Program-made: the position numbers and the translations under genes
Assembly: GCA_014338405.1 (NCBI GenBank)
Contig: JTDE01000450.1
Span: 6,782-70,781, forward strand
Direction of reading: 5' to 3'
DNA length: 64,000 nt
Origin: Paragonimus skrjabini miyazakii
Taxonomy: Eukaryota; Platyhelminthes; Trematoda; Plagiorchiida; Troglotrematidae
Shown here: positions 22,785-34,489 of the stretch, piece by piece
How positions within the stretch are numbered: the first letter of the stretch is position 1
Layout of the letters: every line of letters starts with the position of its first letter
The notes under the pieces: model-generated
Told to the model about the DNA's origin: nothing
The model's input: only the letters and a program-made list of their open reading frames with translations
The model's database searches: none

Positions 22785-24060
22785 TTGACCGTGACCGCCG
22801 GCGTATTATCCAATACGGTCGAAAAACATGTTACCTCTCAAAAGCCTGATGTAGCTTCGAGTACATCCACTGCGCGCAACAGTGCTCAAAATCAGACATC
22901 ATTGTCTTATTCACTGCGCCGTCGGGCTAGGCAAGCCCTTCACTACCAAATGAGTCGGAGTCTTGAGCCATTGGCTCCGGGTAGGATCTTCCAAGAAAAC
23001 CATATATCCTGTTGTCTCGCAGGTCAGACTTTTGAGTCGGAGACTCGGGGTGGGATCCCCCAAGTCAACCCCCTTCCGCGGCATAAACGACCGGGAAGTA
23101 TCAGAAGTTATCGTTCTCCCGACAGTGACATTATTCATTCAACAGAACTTCCTCCTACTATTTTACCCCCCGTGTCTTCTGCCTTCCATGTGCCTTCGGC
23201 CGATAATTGTTTTCTGAGGCTAAGACAACTGATAAACATTGGCGCCTTCAATGGCCACACTCTCCGACAAGTCGATGAGCAAGCTGCTCTGGCAAGTAAT
23301 CTCTCAAGTCTGGAGCTTGATGTGTTCTGTGTGTCGGAGACGCATGTCTACGATTCTAGAACAGTTATCCATTTGAGCTCACCTGTAGATAATTGTCTAT
23401 TCAAGCGCTTCTATCTCAGAGTCTCTGGTGAGGCTGAAGCTGACTCTCGCGGCCAAGCTGGAGTGGGAACCGCAGTGAGTTCCAGAACAGAACAGTATTT
23501 GCTCGATTGGATCCCAGTGAACATTCGCTTGTGCGCTGTCAGACTGAACACGTCGGTTAAAGTCAGTCGGTGCAAATGAGAAAGACGTGTATTCATTATA
23601 TCGGAGTACGCTCCGATGGACAACTGTTCGGATGCTACCAAGGATGCGTTCTATGACGCCCTCGTTGACCTTCTGAGGCAAACTAAACACTCGGACATCA
23701 TCATACTAGCGGGCGATTTTAATGCTCAGCTTGGTCGTCTTTCTTCGGATGAGGAGCGGCTGGGTTGTATGTTTGGTGTCCGGCCACAACGCACTGATAA
23801 TGGCGAAAGACTGTTGCAACTGTGCACATCCCACGGTCTTCATATTTCGAGCCCCGCATTCTAACACAGGAAGAAGCACTGTGTTACTTGGAGACCTCCG
23901 TGCGCTTCTCAGCCGTGGACACAGTTGGATCATATAGCAGTCAGTTACAGGTGGCGCCACTCTGTTAAGGACTGTCGTGCCTTTTGGTGCAACCACCTGG
24001 ACTCGGACTATGTTGCTGTGAGTGTCCGTTTTGTTTTGTCATTTGCCCAGAGGACATACG
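22785..24060 (+). pseudogene. RTE-like ORF, N-terminal region and endonuclease (broken)
   Basis: The frame from 22785 has a low-complexity N-terminal part. From about 23238 it reads NIGAFNGHTLRQVDEQAALA and LDVFCVSETHVYDS (an endonuclease catalytic-Glu block). It stops at 23579 and reopens at 23616 with SDIIILAGDFNAQLGRLSSD (the catalytic Asp/Asn block) to 23864. A later frame gives HCVTWRPP, then LDHIAVSYRWRHSVKDCR, then LDSDYVAV, where the terminal SDH of active enzymes is altered to SDY. There are at least three frame breaks. The loss of the catalytic His indicates an inactive endonuclease. Confidence 0.75.
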
Positions 24061-24139
24061 CTCGTAACTGCAGGGTGCATAACTTGCATTCGAGCTAACA
24101 GAGTGTGAAGAACTCTTACCAGGAGTATTAGTGAATTAG

Positions 24140-25660
24140 TTGCCCAGTTCGAATCAGGTGGGTAATCCTAACAAACACAAGGAACAAACCGTCGTGGCTG
24201 TGAAAAAATGTTCCGAGGGAGCTGTTCATTTGCGACAGAACTGGATTTCCATAATGTCGATAAACCTCATGAAACAGCGTCGCTCGGTCCGACCTGGTTG
24301 TGAATATGATGACGACCGTCGAGAATTTAAGCGCAACCTAACTAAAAGCTTGCGCGAATACAGTGAGCAATACTTGGTCGAACAATCGGAAGAGATGGAA
24401 AAAGCCTTTTTATCTGGGAATAGCAGAAGACTTTTATCCCTGATCCGTGGTTGTGCTAGTCGTCGAGTCCGTGTAATTGAAACCATATGTGAGAAAGATG
24501 GTTCACTTATCACCAGTCAATCGCGCCGACTTGACAGGTGGACTGAACATTTTGAAGAATAGTTCAACTGGCCTCAACCAAACCATGTGGACGACGGTGC
24601 CCGAATGGTCAGTTATTGCATTCCAGACAAGCCTCCGTCGGAAGCAGAAGTGGTCCTGGAGCTCAAGTTATTGAAACATAATAAGGCTCCTGGTTCAGAC
24701 CTCCTCCCTCCTTCTCTTTTCAAGGATGGTGGGGAGAGGTTGATATCGGAACTGACAAAACCCCTCCAGACAATTTGGAAGACTGCAGAGGTACCTCGTG
24801 ATTGGTGCCTATCAACAGTCACTCCCATTTTCAAAAAGGGGGTCCGTGGTCAATGTGACAACCACAGAGGCATCAGTTTGGTGTCTGTTGCATCCAAGTT
24901 ATTCACTGACATCATTTTACGTCGGCTCACTAAGCCCAGAGAAAGCCAGGTACGCGAAATACAGGCAGGATTCTGATCCGGTGGAGGGTGCGTTGATCAC
25001 ATTGTGACCTTACGACGGATCTTGGAACATCGGCACTCTTATGGGCAACCGACAGTCGTGGTCTTTTTGGATCTAAAGGCTGCTTTCGATTCAGCTGTCC
25101 GCAAAGTTCTCTGGACCTGTCTTCTCCGCAAGGGAGTCCCGATGTTATATTTGAAAATAGTGAGATTGCTGCATTCCCAGTCTGCCATCAGGGTGAGAGG
25201 TTATGGACAAATGTATCGGGTGTTCATCACTTCTAGTGGCGTTCGTCAAGGGTGTCCGATTTCTCCCTTTCTGTTCCATTTTGTCATGGACGACATTCTG
25301 GAGGGTGCGCTTCTCAAATCCAGTGGCTTGGTGTTGAGCTTCTTCCTGACACTAGATTGACCGATATGGAGTATGCGGACGACATTGTCTTACTTAGCCC
25401 CTCTGCCGAAGACATGCAGACCGAGCTGGTTTGTATAGAATGCGCTTCGCACCTTCAAAGTGCAAAGTGCTGCTTTATGAATGGGGCATTCCCACTCCTA
25501 CTTTCTTCATTGCAGGTAATCCGCTGGAGATTGTTGACAGTTTCACATACTTGGGTAGCACTATTTCGTCAACCTGTAATATTACTGATGAGATATCATC
25601 GAGGATATGAAAGGCACGAGTTGCTTTCTCCAAACTGCGTCATCTCTGGCGTCTCTCTGA
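24140..25660 (+). pseudogene. RTE-like reverse transcriptase (broken)
   Basis: A linker (24140-24562) ends LDRWTEHFEE. The RT follows at 24587-24976 with LKLLKHNKAPGSDLLPPSLF, then VPRDWCLSTVTPIFKKGVRG, then NHRGISLVSVASKLFTDIIL. After a stop at 24974 the frame resumes at 25004: VVFLDLKAAFDSAVRKVLWT, then VRQGCPISPFLFHFVMDDIL. After another stop, from 25365, it reads LTDMEYADDIVLLSPSAEDM, with catalytic YADD at 25372-25383. Domain order is canonical for fingers and palm. The catalytic residues survive, but the frame is broken three or more times. Confidence 0.82.
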
Positions 25661-25667
25661 CGTTCGG

Positions 25668-26117
25668 TTGTTGCTGATAGGAAGAGTATATAATGCTTGT
25701 TTACGTTCTATTTTGCTCTATGGTTCGGAAACGTGGCCTGTTCGCAAGGAAGATGTCAACATGCTTGCTGTGTTTGACCATCGTTGTCTTCGCCAATTAG
25801 TCTACATTAAATGGACTGATCGCGTGAGCAATGTGGCAGTTCGCCGGCGCATATTCCGGAACGCCTGGGATGCGCGGGCAATTGGTCAGCTACTCACGGT
25901 GCACAGCTTGCGATGGCTTAGTCAAGTAATCCGTATGTCATCTGATCATTTACCGCATCGAACATTGTATACTGAGGCCATCAACAGTTGGGTAAAACCG
26001 CGTGGTAGTCAGGCAACAACGTGGTCACGAAATATGAAGACCCTGACTGCTCCACTGAGCAAGGTGGGTAGGTGTCGCCTGCTTGGATGTGATCCTCGTG
26101 ATCCCTCAAACCGCTAG
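25668..26117 (+). pseudogene. RTE-like ORF, C-terminal domain
   Basis: An open frame of 149 codons encodes RVYNACLRSILLYGSETWPV, then FDHRCLRQLVYIKWTDRVSN, then LRWLSQVIRMSSDHLPHRTL. This is the conserved region after the RT thumb in RTE-type elements (LLYGSETW, DHRCLR, RWxGHxxRM). The terminal block has SQV in place of the usual GHV. The frame ends with a stop at 26117, close to the probable end of the element. It is the longest uninterrupted stretch of the relic. Confidence 0.8.
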
Positions 26118-26190
26118 TTAGAGACGCTACTCGAGATGGCGTTGTGTCGCAGTCAATGGCGTACCTGTATCCGGACCATTTCTAGTTCTT

Positions 26191-28217
26191 CCGCTTAGTC
26201 TTCTTTTAATAATGCTCAACCTTCTTATTAACGTTTTCTTCTAGGATATTCCACATTGCTGTTGAGGTGAGCGGCGGCCCGAGCCACAGTACCTTCTGGT
26301 CAGGCTCATGGATTCTGTGATTATGATGGTTTGGGTTTGGTCTTATGCATGCCGTCCTTCAGCATTCAACAATTTTGGTTTGTCGAAAACGACTGTTTAC
26401 ATAACTCCGCTTTGGGTTGGTGTAAACATTCTGCGTATCCCTTGATAACATTCAGTGACAAATCGTCAGATTTCAGTAGAGTTTCAGTATGCTTATCTTT
26501 TGAAAAGAAATGCATAGCAAGCAAGCTTGTCTTCATGGCTTCATCATCAGGCTAAATACAACTCCTCTATATGGTTTCGCCTATGGTAGAGCATCAGTAG
26601 GATAAGAGATGTTAATCATTAATGTCAAAAAATTATTTCGCAGGTCACTTGCATATTTGATCTACTTCCACATCACTTTTGCCTCCCGGGTGAAAAACAT
26701 ATTGCCTGTAAATGCTGCCTCTTTTTGTGTTTCTTTCTATGGGACAATATACTGAGGCCGCACAACAAGGCGTTTACCTGAACGAATCCGGGAAAATCAT
26801 CCGGCCTGTCTAGCTCGAGCATCGATGAATGCTTGCTCACCGACGGTCGTTGCGCCTTTGCTCGATTCAACCCGTCTGAACAACCTGGTCAATTCTTTCC
26901 TGCCGATCTATGGAGTCTGTAGAATACAACCGAAATGAGTCAAAAGTCGTTCACTAACCATCGTGGAAACCATTACAATCCATTTACACTCATCCCCGTT
27001 ATGCTGACAGAAACATCAGGTCAGAACAGTGAACCTCCCGTGGCCGTGCATCAGTGGCCCAGATCGGTCTGTTACGTAGATCTATCGACTTTTTCAAAGA
27101 CGTTCACAACCCAAGTTACTGGTGTTGCGTAATCAGATCTCATGAGTCTGACTAACTTGACATTAATGATTACCATCCCTTACCCTACTGATATACTACT
27201 CCTGGCGAACCCAGATGGATGTGCTGCATTTAACCTGGTGATGAAGCACTGAAAACAAACATGTTTACAACGCGTTTCTTCTGATGACTTAATCGAACAT
27301 ATTCACAATACTTTTGTGAATAACCAAAAATTGGTCACATGTGTTCAGTTAGTGTTCCTCTCTTATGGTGAATTTCTTTCCATTGGTGATACCAGTTATA
27401 CGTAGGGTAAATAACACTGAAATACCACGCCCGCAACCGCTACGATGGCGCCATATGACGTGTAACTCATACAGAATACATTACGAGGACATCACCCCCT
27501 GTGGGTGGCTATTATGTTCAAAGTTTGTCCATTTGTTCACGACTTTGTAGAGTTAAATATCATTCACACTGAAGTTTTGTTGTACAACTTGTTTTAAGAA
27601 GTAACAGTGGTTATTGTAGTCTGGGTCTAAGCGTCCATTCGTTTTTAACTAACTTATCCAATAGTGTCTTTGTGGCGGTTAGCTGTATTCGAACTATTAC
27701 GTCAATATGTGCAAGATCATAATTCAACGTTTTACGGTATTGATCAGTTCCCTTCAGATCCGAGGAAGCTCTCCATTCAACCAAATTGCGTTGGGTTATC
27801 TTCCTACGTTGTTTCCCAAATCACCACCGTTATTAATGTTGCACTGATAGATGGGCCTCGTGCCATTCCACTCAGAACAATCAACACCCCCTTCATTTTC
27901 GTAAACGGGGCAGCAAGTGGGATATTCCCATTCCTAAAAATTCCCGTCCACTTTTCTAACCCCAGTGATTTCACGTTTGTCAATACCTCTTCACTTTCGT
28001 CCCATACATTCAATCCTGGGTTGTTCATTGCTTTGGGTACAACTACCGAACCAATGGTCGCAAGTGTGTGATAACCAATCAGACTGGAGTAAGTGAAGAG
28101 ACCGACGTGAATGTGTATTTGGCTAAACTAACAGTTGGGAACACTGCGGTTATACATAAATACACCATGGTACTGCATCTGAAACGTTGAGTTATCTAGG
28201 CTCAATTTTACGACCAG
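26191..28217. other. No firm gene; coding-like block at 27660-28071
   Basis: At 27664-28071 the plus strand has a 135-codon open frame and the minus strand (27804-28028) a 74-codon frame. Neither has a start or splice context I trust. Paired long frames like this often come from an old repeat. Elsewhere only short frames are seen. Confidence 0.35.
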
Positions 28218-28218
28218 T

Positions 28219-28561
28219 ATGAAAAGTATTCAGCCTATTATAGACAAGGACTGGGCGCATCCCAGAGAGCCTGAAAGTCTTCCGCAGTTCAAGGAAATGC
28301 TTACTGATCAACTACGATGTAAATTTTGGCGACCGCTTCCCACACCAAACGGACCTCAATATTGTAACTATCTAAACGGGAGAACACTGAATGAACTAAC
28401 CAGTCAAACGGAAAGCCGCAACATCTACAAACCCAAAATAAGTAAGTAAATCACTGAACCATGTAAATTAAATGCGTCCGTATTCTACAGGTCATGGGCG
28501 AATGAGTATGGTTCAGTTGTTGTCACGAGAGTTCAAGGAGCATTATTTCTACGACACTTAA
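28219..28561 (+). CDS. Two-exon small gene, unrecognised 97-residue protein
   Basis: ATG at 28219 opens a 74-codon exon ending at 28441 before a GTAAGTAAA donor. The 49-nt intron ends in ttctacag (28490). Exon 28491-28561 then runs HGRMSMVQLLSREFKEHYFY to a TAA stop. The first exon reads MKSIQPIIDKDWAHPREPES, then LPQFKEMLTDQLRCKFWRPL. Phases match (phase 1) and AATAAA follows at 28644-28649, 83 nt after the stop. The product is polar, with no signal peptide, membrane segment or zinc motif. An acceptor-like ag directly precedes the ATG (28216-28217), so the ATG could instead lie in an internal exon. Not recognised; the composition resembles small axonemal proteins, which is only an impression. 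Confidence 0.6.
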
Positions 28562-28643
28562 AAAACAATTGTCTTGTTTTGTCTGCTTTATATTATGTTT
28601 TCAAAAGGACTGCATTGCCTAACAACATCATAATCTAGACAGT

Positions 28644-28649
28644 AATAAA
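28644..28649 (+). terminator. Polyadenylation signal AATAAA of the 28.2 kb gene
   Basis: A canonical hexamer lies 83 nt past the TAA at 28559-28561, in the same orientation. Confidence 0.5.
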
Positions 28650-29180
28650 TTTGTCATTGACTTCTGCTGTAATACGTTTAGCAACTCTGTGTTATCACTA
28701 GGGAATAGAGATTAGAATAACATACAATTAACATACAGTTACGCTCCTTTGTGTATACCATACTTTTAGGCTGTCAAGATTGTATGCCTTAAACTGCGGT
28801 AGCTTGTTGAAACGTTCTGAGTAACAGTGCAACAACTGCCTAATTACCAAATGCACATTGTTGGGCAACTATGGATAGGGTGAGTTAGAGCTGGAAAAAT
28901 TTTTTCGGAGTAGTTATGATTGATTTGTCCGCTCATTCCCGACGTGAAAGATCGTTGCTTTTACAGATAACTTGCTACATTGTGCACTGACTGGATGTTC
29001 AATAATTTACACTGTTATCTGTTTTTGGGTGGCCAGATTTTACAATGTTCTTTGATGAATACCGATCAGTTGTCCATTCTGTATCTTTTACTCGAACCTC
29101 CGTATGGCCATCATTAATTCATGCGACCCAGCACAATTCCGTAAGGCCTGGCATACTCACCGACAGACAACACAAATTTT

Positions 29181-29646
29181 TTAAATAATCAAAATGCAAC
29201 AGGGATGCATATGAATTACAAGTACATGTAAGGATATGAATGGAAGATTGTGTGTGTAACGAATCTGATATGGAGGATTTAAAGTTGGCATGAGCGTTTC
29301 CGAACTATATGATGACGATGATTCATTTTGTGTGTGAACTACTACCCTGTCAACTGGAAGAAATGGGTTAGTATTTCTCAGCCAATTGTACGAATTAAAA
29401 CGCCCTTCAATGAAAACGTCTACTCGCGATATACGATCCACCGCACTATCACTGTACTGGTGTCCAAGTCGACTCCCAACATCAGGGGTCTATCTTAGTC
29501 ACCTCGGTCACCTCGCCGTTTTCCCACAAAACATCTTTGAGATCAACATGACTGAGCGGTTCCCCGGGGTTATGAGATCGTGGACGCTTCTGCAGCTGAA
29601 ACTGGCTCCCCAAATACACGATAGTAGGTAAAGTATAAAAAAACAC
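29181..29646 (-). CDS. Coding-like block in two overlapping frames, unrecognised
   Basis: Minus-strand frame A (29646-29482, 55 codons) reads VFFYTLPTIVYLGSQFQLQK, then SHVDLKDVLWENGEVTEVTK, then a stop. Frame B (29489-29181, 103 codons) reads TPDVGSRLGHQYSDSAVDRI, then SRVDVFIEGRFNSYNWLRNT, then VHTQNESSSSYSSETLMPTL. Both look protein-like, and they meet where frame A ends. Either a 1-nt frame shift separates them (a pseudogene or sequencing error), or a 22-nt GT...AG segment (29511-29490) is spliced out, joining ENGE to TPDVG. The hydrophobic start could be part of a membrane segment. Family unknown. Confidence 0.38.
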
Positions 29647-29659
29647 CTATGGCTATCGA

Positions 29660-30378
29660 CTACGTGAAACAAATTCCGGTGCTAACCGGGCATGTATGAA
29701 AGCGCAATGGTTTGTCAGTGAGAAACATGTATTTTCGTGGTTGGTTCGTGTCAGTTCATTAATACCTAATGCCCTCGTCTACATTTTCGTTCAAATATGT
29801 GCACTTGAGGCCAGCCCAAGAAAATTACTAGAATTCAAAAAAAGAAGCGAAAGACACAAATCGAGTAATGGGTCAGAACATCTATTCTGAGTAAGCTTTT
29901 GGAGTAGTCATAATATCATGGTGCCCCCGGCATGTACAGGTATATGACTCAGCATACGCGCACTTGGACCTTCATGAAGCCGCGGTTTCACGAGTTGCTA
30001 TAAAAATCTTCTTACAAACTACATAGCATAACCCATGAGTACGGATGAACGCACGAATGAGAAGAGTAAAGGCCCTGCAGTTTGGCTTTACTCACCTGAG
30101 AACAGGACATAATTACCAAAATGGTACGAGGTGTGAAACTAGTAGGGTAACGATAACTTTTCCCACTGTCATTAGATTGAATGTAAATAAAAAGTGAAAG
30201 ACGGTTAGAATAACGTGAATTGTTATGCTATTCTTATCTTCAGTTAACCAGATTACATTGCTTTATACGCTCTAGCTGAATTTACAAGTCTGACGACTTT
30301 TTACCGATTAAATGAATGCGCACATTTATGCGTTAGCGGATCTGTTGCATATGGTTCTGGTTTCGGTTGTGAGGGGAG

Positions 30379-30418
<40 letters not shown>

Positions 30419-33400
30419 CGACTTAAACAATTGAACATTGTTTAGTTCTAAGCTGGATCGATTCTAGCGGGCAGTTAGGATGTAGAGTTCGAGATAATCC
30501 GGACGCTGAATCTCAAAGGCAGTGATGTGGACGATGAAAATTTGGTTTCTTTTGAGGTGAGCTGTCTTGGGAGGACAATTTAGCTCATACACCAGTGCTC
30601 ACGAGTCAGTAGCAGAAAACGTATATAGTTTTTTCCGAAATAAACTTCGTCGTTGGCTTGGAAGAACGTAATGTGACTGTAATACTGCTTTGAATTTAAT
30701 TTCATAACTTTATATCAAGAAGAGCAGGTTTTTATACTTTACTAAGGTACATTGATCACCAATGTACACGCATAATGTTCGTGCTAGTGGAGGCTTAAAA
30801 AACACTGTTTTGATGGGACCTCACCTTAAATTCACTGTGTTCCATACGTCGCTCGCTCGCTGCTCATATGAATGACATTTATTCCCGTCTGTCAAACCTT
30901 CATTATCTTAATTTATCGGTTGCTTGATTCCGGTGCGGACCAATCCCGTTTGGTATTCTGTCTACTTAACAGCCTGTGTCTGGGCCAGTGCATTGAGCGT
31001 ACTAATTAGGATGGTCGGTGGCCAGAGGCTGTGTCGCGATCCAACGTGGTCCAGCAGTGGAGGAATCAACAGCGGGCTAACAGTAAATCTCTTGCAAGTT
31101 CACTGGCTCGTTGGTGGTGCTCATTAAATCATGCCCATTTGGGTTGAACAGAAAAAGCGGGCAACACGACCAAGATGGTGCAGGTGCGTGCGTGCGCTTG
31201 CGTGCGTTTATACATGCCTGTATGTATGAAAGATGACCGCCCAGTCCATTGCTTGCAAACTGGCCTAGCCTGGTTCGACACAAGCAAGTCCAGAATGACG
31301 CGCAGCACAAACGTAAACGACCCGCCTGATTTTGAACACCTGTTATCGCACTAATTCACACCTTCGACATACATTGCACCCATATTTCCGATGCAAACAC
31401 AATCACCCACAGTTGTGTGTGCATTGTGAACGCGTGGAAACGAGCACATAAGCAGAAGATGAAAAAATGACACGGGACCATTTTAGACCACCAACAGATG
31501 AAAATTAACTCTCAACATTCTTGAACTGATCTCTTTGAATCACTGTACCAGCCGCTCGTCTGCAATTTTAATTGGTCTACAAAGTCGGTAAACAGCATGC
31601 ATTGTGCCGGCTGTTGAGAGCTATCGGAGAATCTTAGGTTAGCAGTAAACATATTTCAACGCTGACTGCAAGTGTGGATAAAAGTGACATTATTTCATTG
31701 GGAATGGGTTGAAATTCATGGTCGGTGTAAAGTGTTTCAGTGGTAACCACAGTCAATATAAACTAACAATCATCTTACAGTAATTACTAGTTGTGGAAAA
31801 TCGAGTGCGCTCAAGGTGTTTTGATGTAGATATAATGACGAATGAAAAATGAAGACACCTTAGAATATGTAAAGTTTTCGGGATTCTGTTCACTTTAAAA
31901 ATAGAAGCTAAGCAATTAAAATAACAGGTGAACAGGTTTGCACAAGACAGAAGGAATTCGTTTTCTTATTCGTTCTTGTCTCTGCAGTAGTTTGACAGTA
32001 GATTGGGTTGGGCTGTTTACGAATATAAGGAAAATACAGTTAGAAATTGAGTAAAGAGAAGCTAGATAACGTTACTGGTCTGTATTCATGTGCGCAACGA
32101 ACACTGAAACGTTGAAGCAACAATTCTCCAGGTATACACATCTGGTGCTTTGAGAGAATGGATAAGGAAAATAACAACTGACCAGATTAAGTAAAAATTG
32201 AAGACTCGCAGCCAGAGAGAGTCGGACAAGATGTATCAATATGAGTAGGTTGTTACAATGAATTGGTTCTGCTTAAGGTGAAGAAACCTGCTAGCATGTG
32301 GGAAGTAATTTTCACCTAAGGTGTTTGTAATGCATTGAGAGTTGACCTAATTTTACTAGCTCGTCTCTATATGGAACTTTCATGAACCTCGTAATTTTTT
32401 CAAGCAAAAGTTTCAGATGACTTTCAAGATCTTTTTGAGATGAGAATGAGGCGCTACTCAAGATAATTCACGACCGTACCTGTGCATCATTTTGTGTTGA
32501 AAGAATAGTCAATCAGGTTATTTTTATCCCGGGTTACTCACTGATGAGAAATGCTACCACGGGATTTGCTGAGCACTATGACCGAGTGATCACGTCAGTT
32601 TTCTAGATTTAGAGAGCACCTAAAGAAATCATTTTGAATCCCTTGAGTTCAGAATTCACTACTCTTAACCGTCGCGCTCTGTGTAAATGAAGCTGACTAT
32701 CATTTGCACGTTTATGTTTGCAAACCAGCTACATCGAGTGCATCTGTATAGGTCTAAATTAGCCTGACATTATGTCGCATGTAGTAAACATGAAAGCTGA
32801 AAACTTCATTTAAATTAACTGCATGAGCGGTCGAAATGATTGAAAACGGTTCAACACTATCTCTATTTGTTTATATACAAGTTTTGTTTGACAGTTTTGC
32901 TAACTGTGTTGTATTGATTGTGTATCCAAAGAAAAGGTAGCCTCTGGATATACAAATGGCTTTGCTCTTTCCCAAACGCTTTTCCCTAACTCTAAGTGAG
33001 CAGTGTTGAGACAACCTTACAATACTCAATCAGATGAAAGATGCTTGGTCAGCCTCACATCGTAATTATTAAACTACCTTTTAGGTGCCTAGCCAGAGTG
33101 AAATTAGTTGGCTGTAACTAGAGGAATGTACAAACTCCTTTTAATTAATCATTAAATCACAAAACAGAGTAACATTAAAACTGCTGTAGGCACAATCCGA
33201 AATGATAGACTGTAGAATGTTGATACTTTATTTTAGCTTACCGATCATGTACTAAAACAAGTTGATTGTGCAAAAGTAGGATTCAGTCTGTCAAGACGAA
33301 ATTGTCACTTTTAAGACAAAAATGGCTTACGTCAACTGTCTTTTCACGTGTGTCTGATCAGTGTAACCTCATTGAAAGCGAGAGAGTTCGGGATGGCGTT
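29660..33400. other. No supportable gene; one (TA)n tract
   Basis: Only short frames without splice context. A GC-richer patch at 30920-31450 includes overlapping frames on both strands and a short gcgtgcgt-rich run near 31180-31205, which may be an unclassified repeat. The (TA)n tract is listed separately. Confidence 0.4.
30383..30415. repeat. (TA)n microsatellite
   Basis: An uninterrupted run of about 16 TA units. Confidence 0.95.
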
Positions 33401-33489
33401 GCGTAATATCATGACAAACGAAATGTCCGAGTCAGCAGGACAGATTGTTTACAAAGTACACTAACCGGTCGATGACGTGTCGCTTCTAG

Positions 33490-33728
33490 CACTATGTACT
33501 ATTTCCCCGTTCTACTATGACGAAGATTTCTATCAAACGATTTTGGAAGCGTTCAGCGGTGCTCTACCGCAAGTGAATATTGGTTATTTCTGTGAAGAAC
33601 CACACCAGCTGCGGTTCGATTGGTAGGTAACAAGGCAAGCAGAATGGTTTATTGTATAACATACTATGTTTTTAAGGCCAACTGTGACGATAGCATGCTC
33701 AAATGGTTTGTTAGACGCACCCGTTTAA
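33490..33728 (+). CDS. Two 3' exons of an unrecognised small gene
   Basis: Exon 33490-33622 follows an acceptor (gcttctag) and ends at a GTAGGT donor. A 54-nt intron ends in tttttaag (33676), and exon 33677-33728 runs to TAA. The joined product reads LCTISPFYYDEDFYQTILEA, then FSGALPQVNIGYFCEEPHQL, then RFDW and PTVTIACSNGLLDAPV. Phases match (TG plus G gives Trp). An upstream ATG at about 33396 followed by a GTAATA donor could supply a short first exon (MAL), giving a protein of about 64 residues; this start is uncertain. No domain recognised. The gene converges on the minus-strand gene at 34.2-34.5 kb. Confidence 0.5.
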
Positions 33729-34157
33729 ATGTACCTCGTATTCTATGACAGCATGTACTGACTGGATGGTTTCCGTTGAATAGCAGTTTACGGAAAGAAT
33801 CTTTACTTGAGTCAAACACAATGAGTTTTTGGTTGGTTCTATTTTGCTGCGAGTATTACTAAACCTATGTAGACAGCTGTTTAGTGGCAATGTTTTCAGA
33901 ATGAGACCATTTTCCTCCTTCAAGCATTCATTGCCACAGATGAAGACAAGAGGCAATAGCCGAATATTTCCTGTAACCATTCAATAGAGCAAGAGGAAGC
34001 TGTGTCATATTAAATTGTTTCTCCCAGTTCCGGGTACTCCCTGACCTAAACTGTTCCTTCTGGGATTCTGAAATCTTAAAACTGCTCGGATCATTTACCA
34101 TACAACCTACATCAATAGAGTAACCAAAAATATGGCGCCACAGAAATCAATGTCTAG

Positions 34158-34163
34158 TTTTAT
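34158..34163 (-). terminator. Polyadenylation signal AATAAA of the 34.2 kb gene
   Basis: tttatt on the plus strand is AATAAA on the minus strand, about 75 nt downstream of the TGA at 34238-34240. Confidence 0.5.
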
Positions 34164-34237
34164 TAATACAGCTGATCTGAATTCTTGTCCAGAAGTTGTG
34201 GTCTTTGGGACAGGGATTTTTGACTACCCGCCTATAT

Positions 34238-34479
34238 TCATTTCAGTAAGAGCGAAGACAACAACTGGTCACAAAGGATGATAAACATGTCGTCACCATC
34301 TCGGACGACGTCATCCCTGTATTCATCCAGACTACAAATGAAACAAAAAATAAAGAAAAAGGGATCCAACAAGTAAAATGAGACATTGTATTGCTTGGTA
34401 ACCTACTAATAGATTTTAGAATTGCATCAAACTTCGAATCCAATGGTACTGTTCCTGGGAGGCTTACAATATGAGACAT
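34238..34479 (-). CDS. Two-exon small gene, unrecognised acidic C-terminus
   Basis: Exon 34403-34479 (from ATG) encodes MSHIVSLPGTVPLDSKFDAI and LKSIS. A GTTACC donor opens a 71-nt intron with a T-rich acceptor (tttcatttgtag). Exon 34238-34331 encodes LDEYRDDVVRDGDDMFIILC, then DQLLSSLLLK and TGA. Phases match (AG plus T gives Ser). The ATG directly follows an in-frame TGA, so it may be a true start. Otherwise the acceptor-like cctcccag inside the exon may be used and the gene extends upstream. AATAAA lies downstream. No domain recognised; the acidic DxxDD run and amphipathic tail look like an interaction helix. Confidence 0.5.
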
Positions 34480-34489
34480 TCATGAGTAA

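Larger units (their letters stand above)
22465..26190 (+). mobile_element. RTE-like LINE, near full length but inactivated
   Basis: About 3.7 kb on the plus strand carries an apurinic-type endonuclease followed by a reverse transcriptase and a C-terminal block. The upstream 300 nt (22465-22780) contain no coding and look like its GC-richer 5' region. Multiple stops separate the domains, so no single polyprotein is possible. The order (CVSETH, LAGDFNAQLG, LDHIAVS, RT, SETWP, C-terminal DHRCLR) is that of flatworm RTE-clade elements often misannotated as craniofacial development protein 2-like. A related 3' fragment is at 3.0 kb. The left boundary abuts a CR1-like element of opposite orientation. 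Confidence 0.8.

Noticed and set aside
22911..23996. Minus-strand open frames over the RTE-like element
   Set aside because: Shadows of the plus-strand endonuclease frame.
27664..28071. 135-codon frame as a host gene
   Set aside because: A comparable minus-strand frame overlaps it, with no start or splice context; probably an old repeat.
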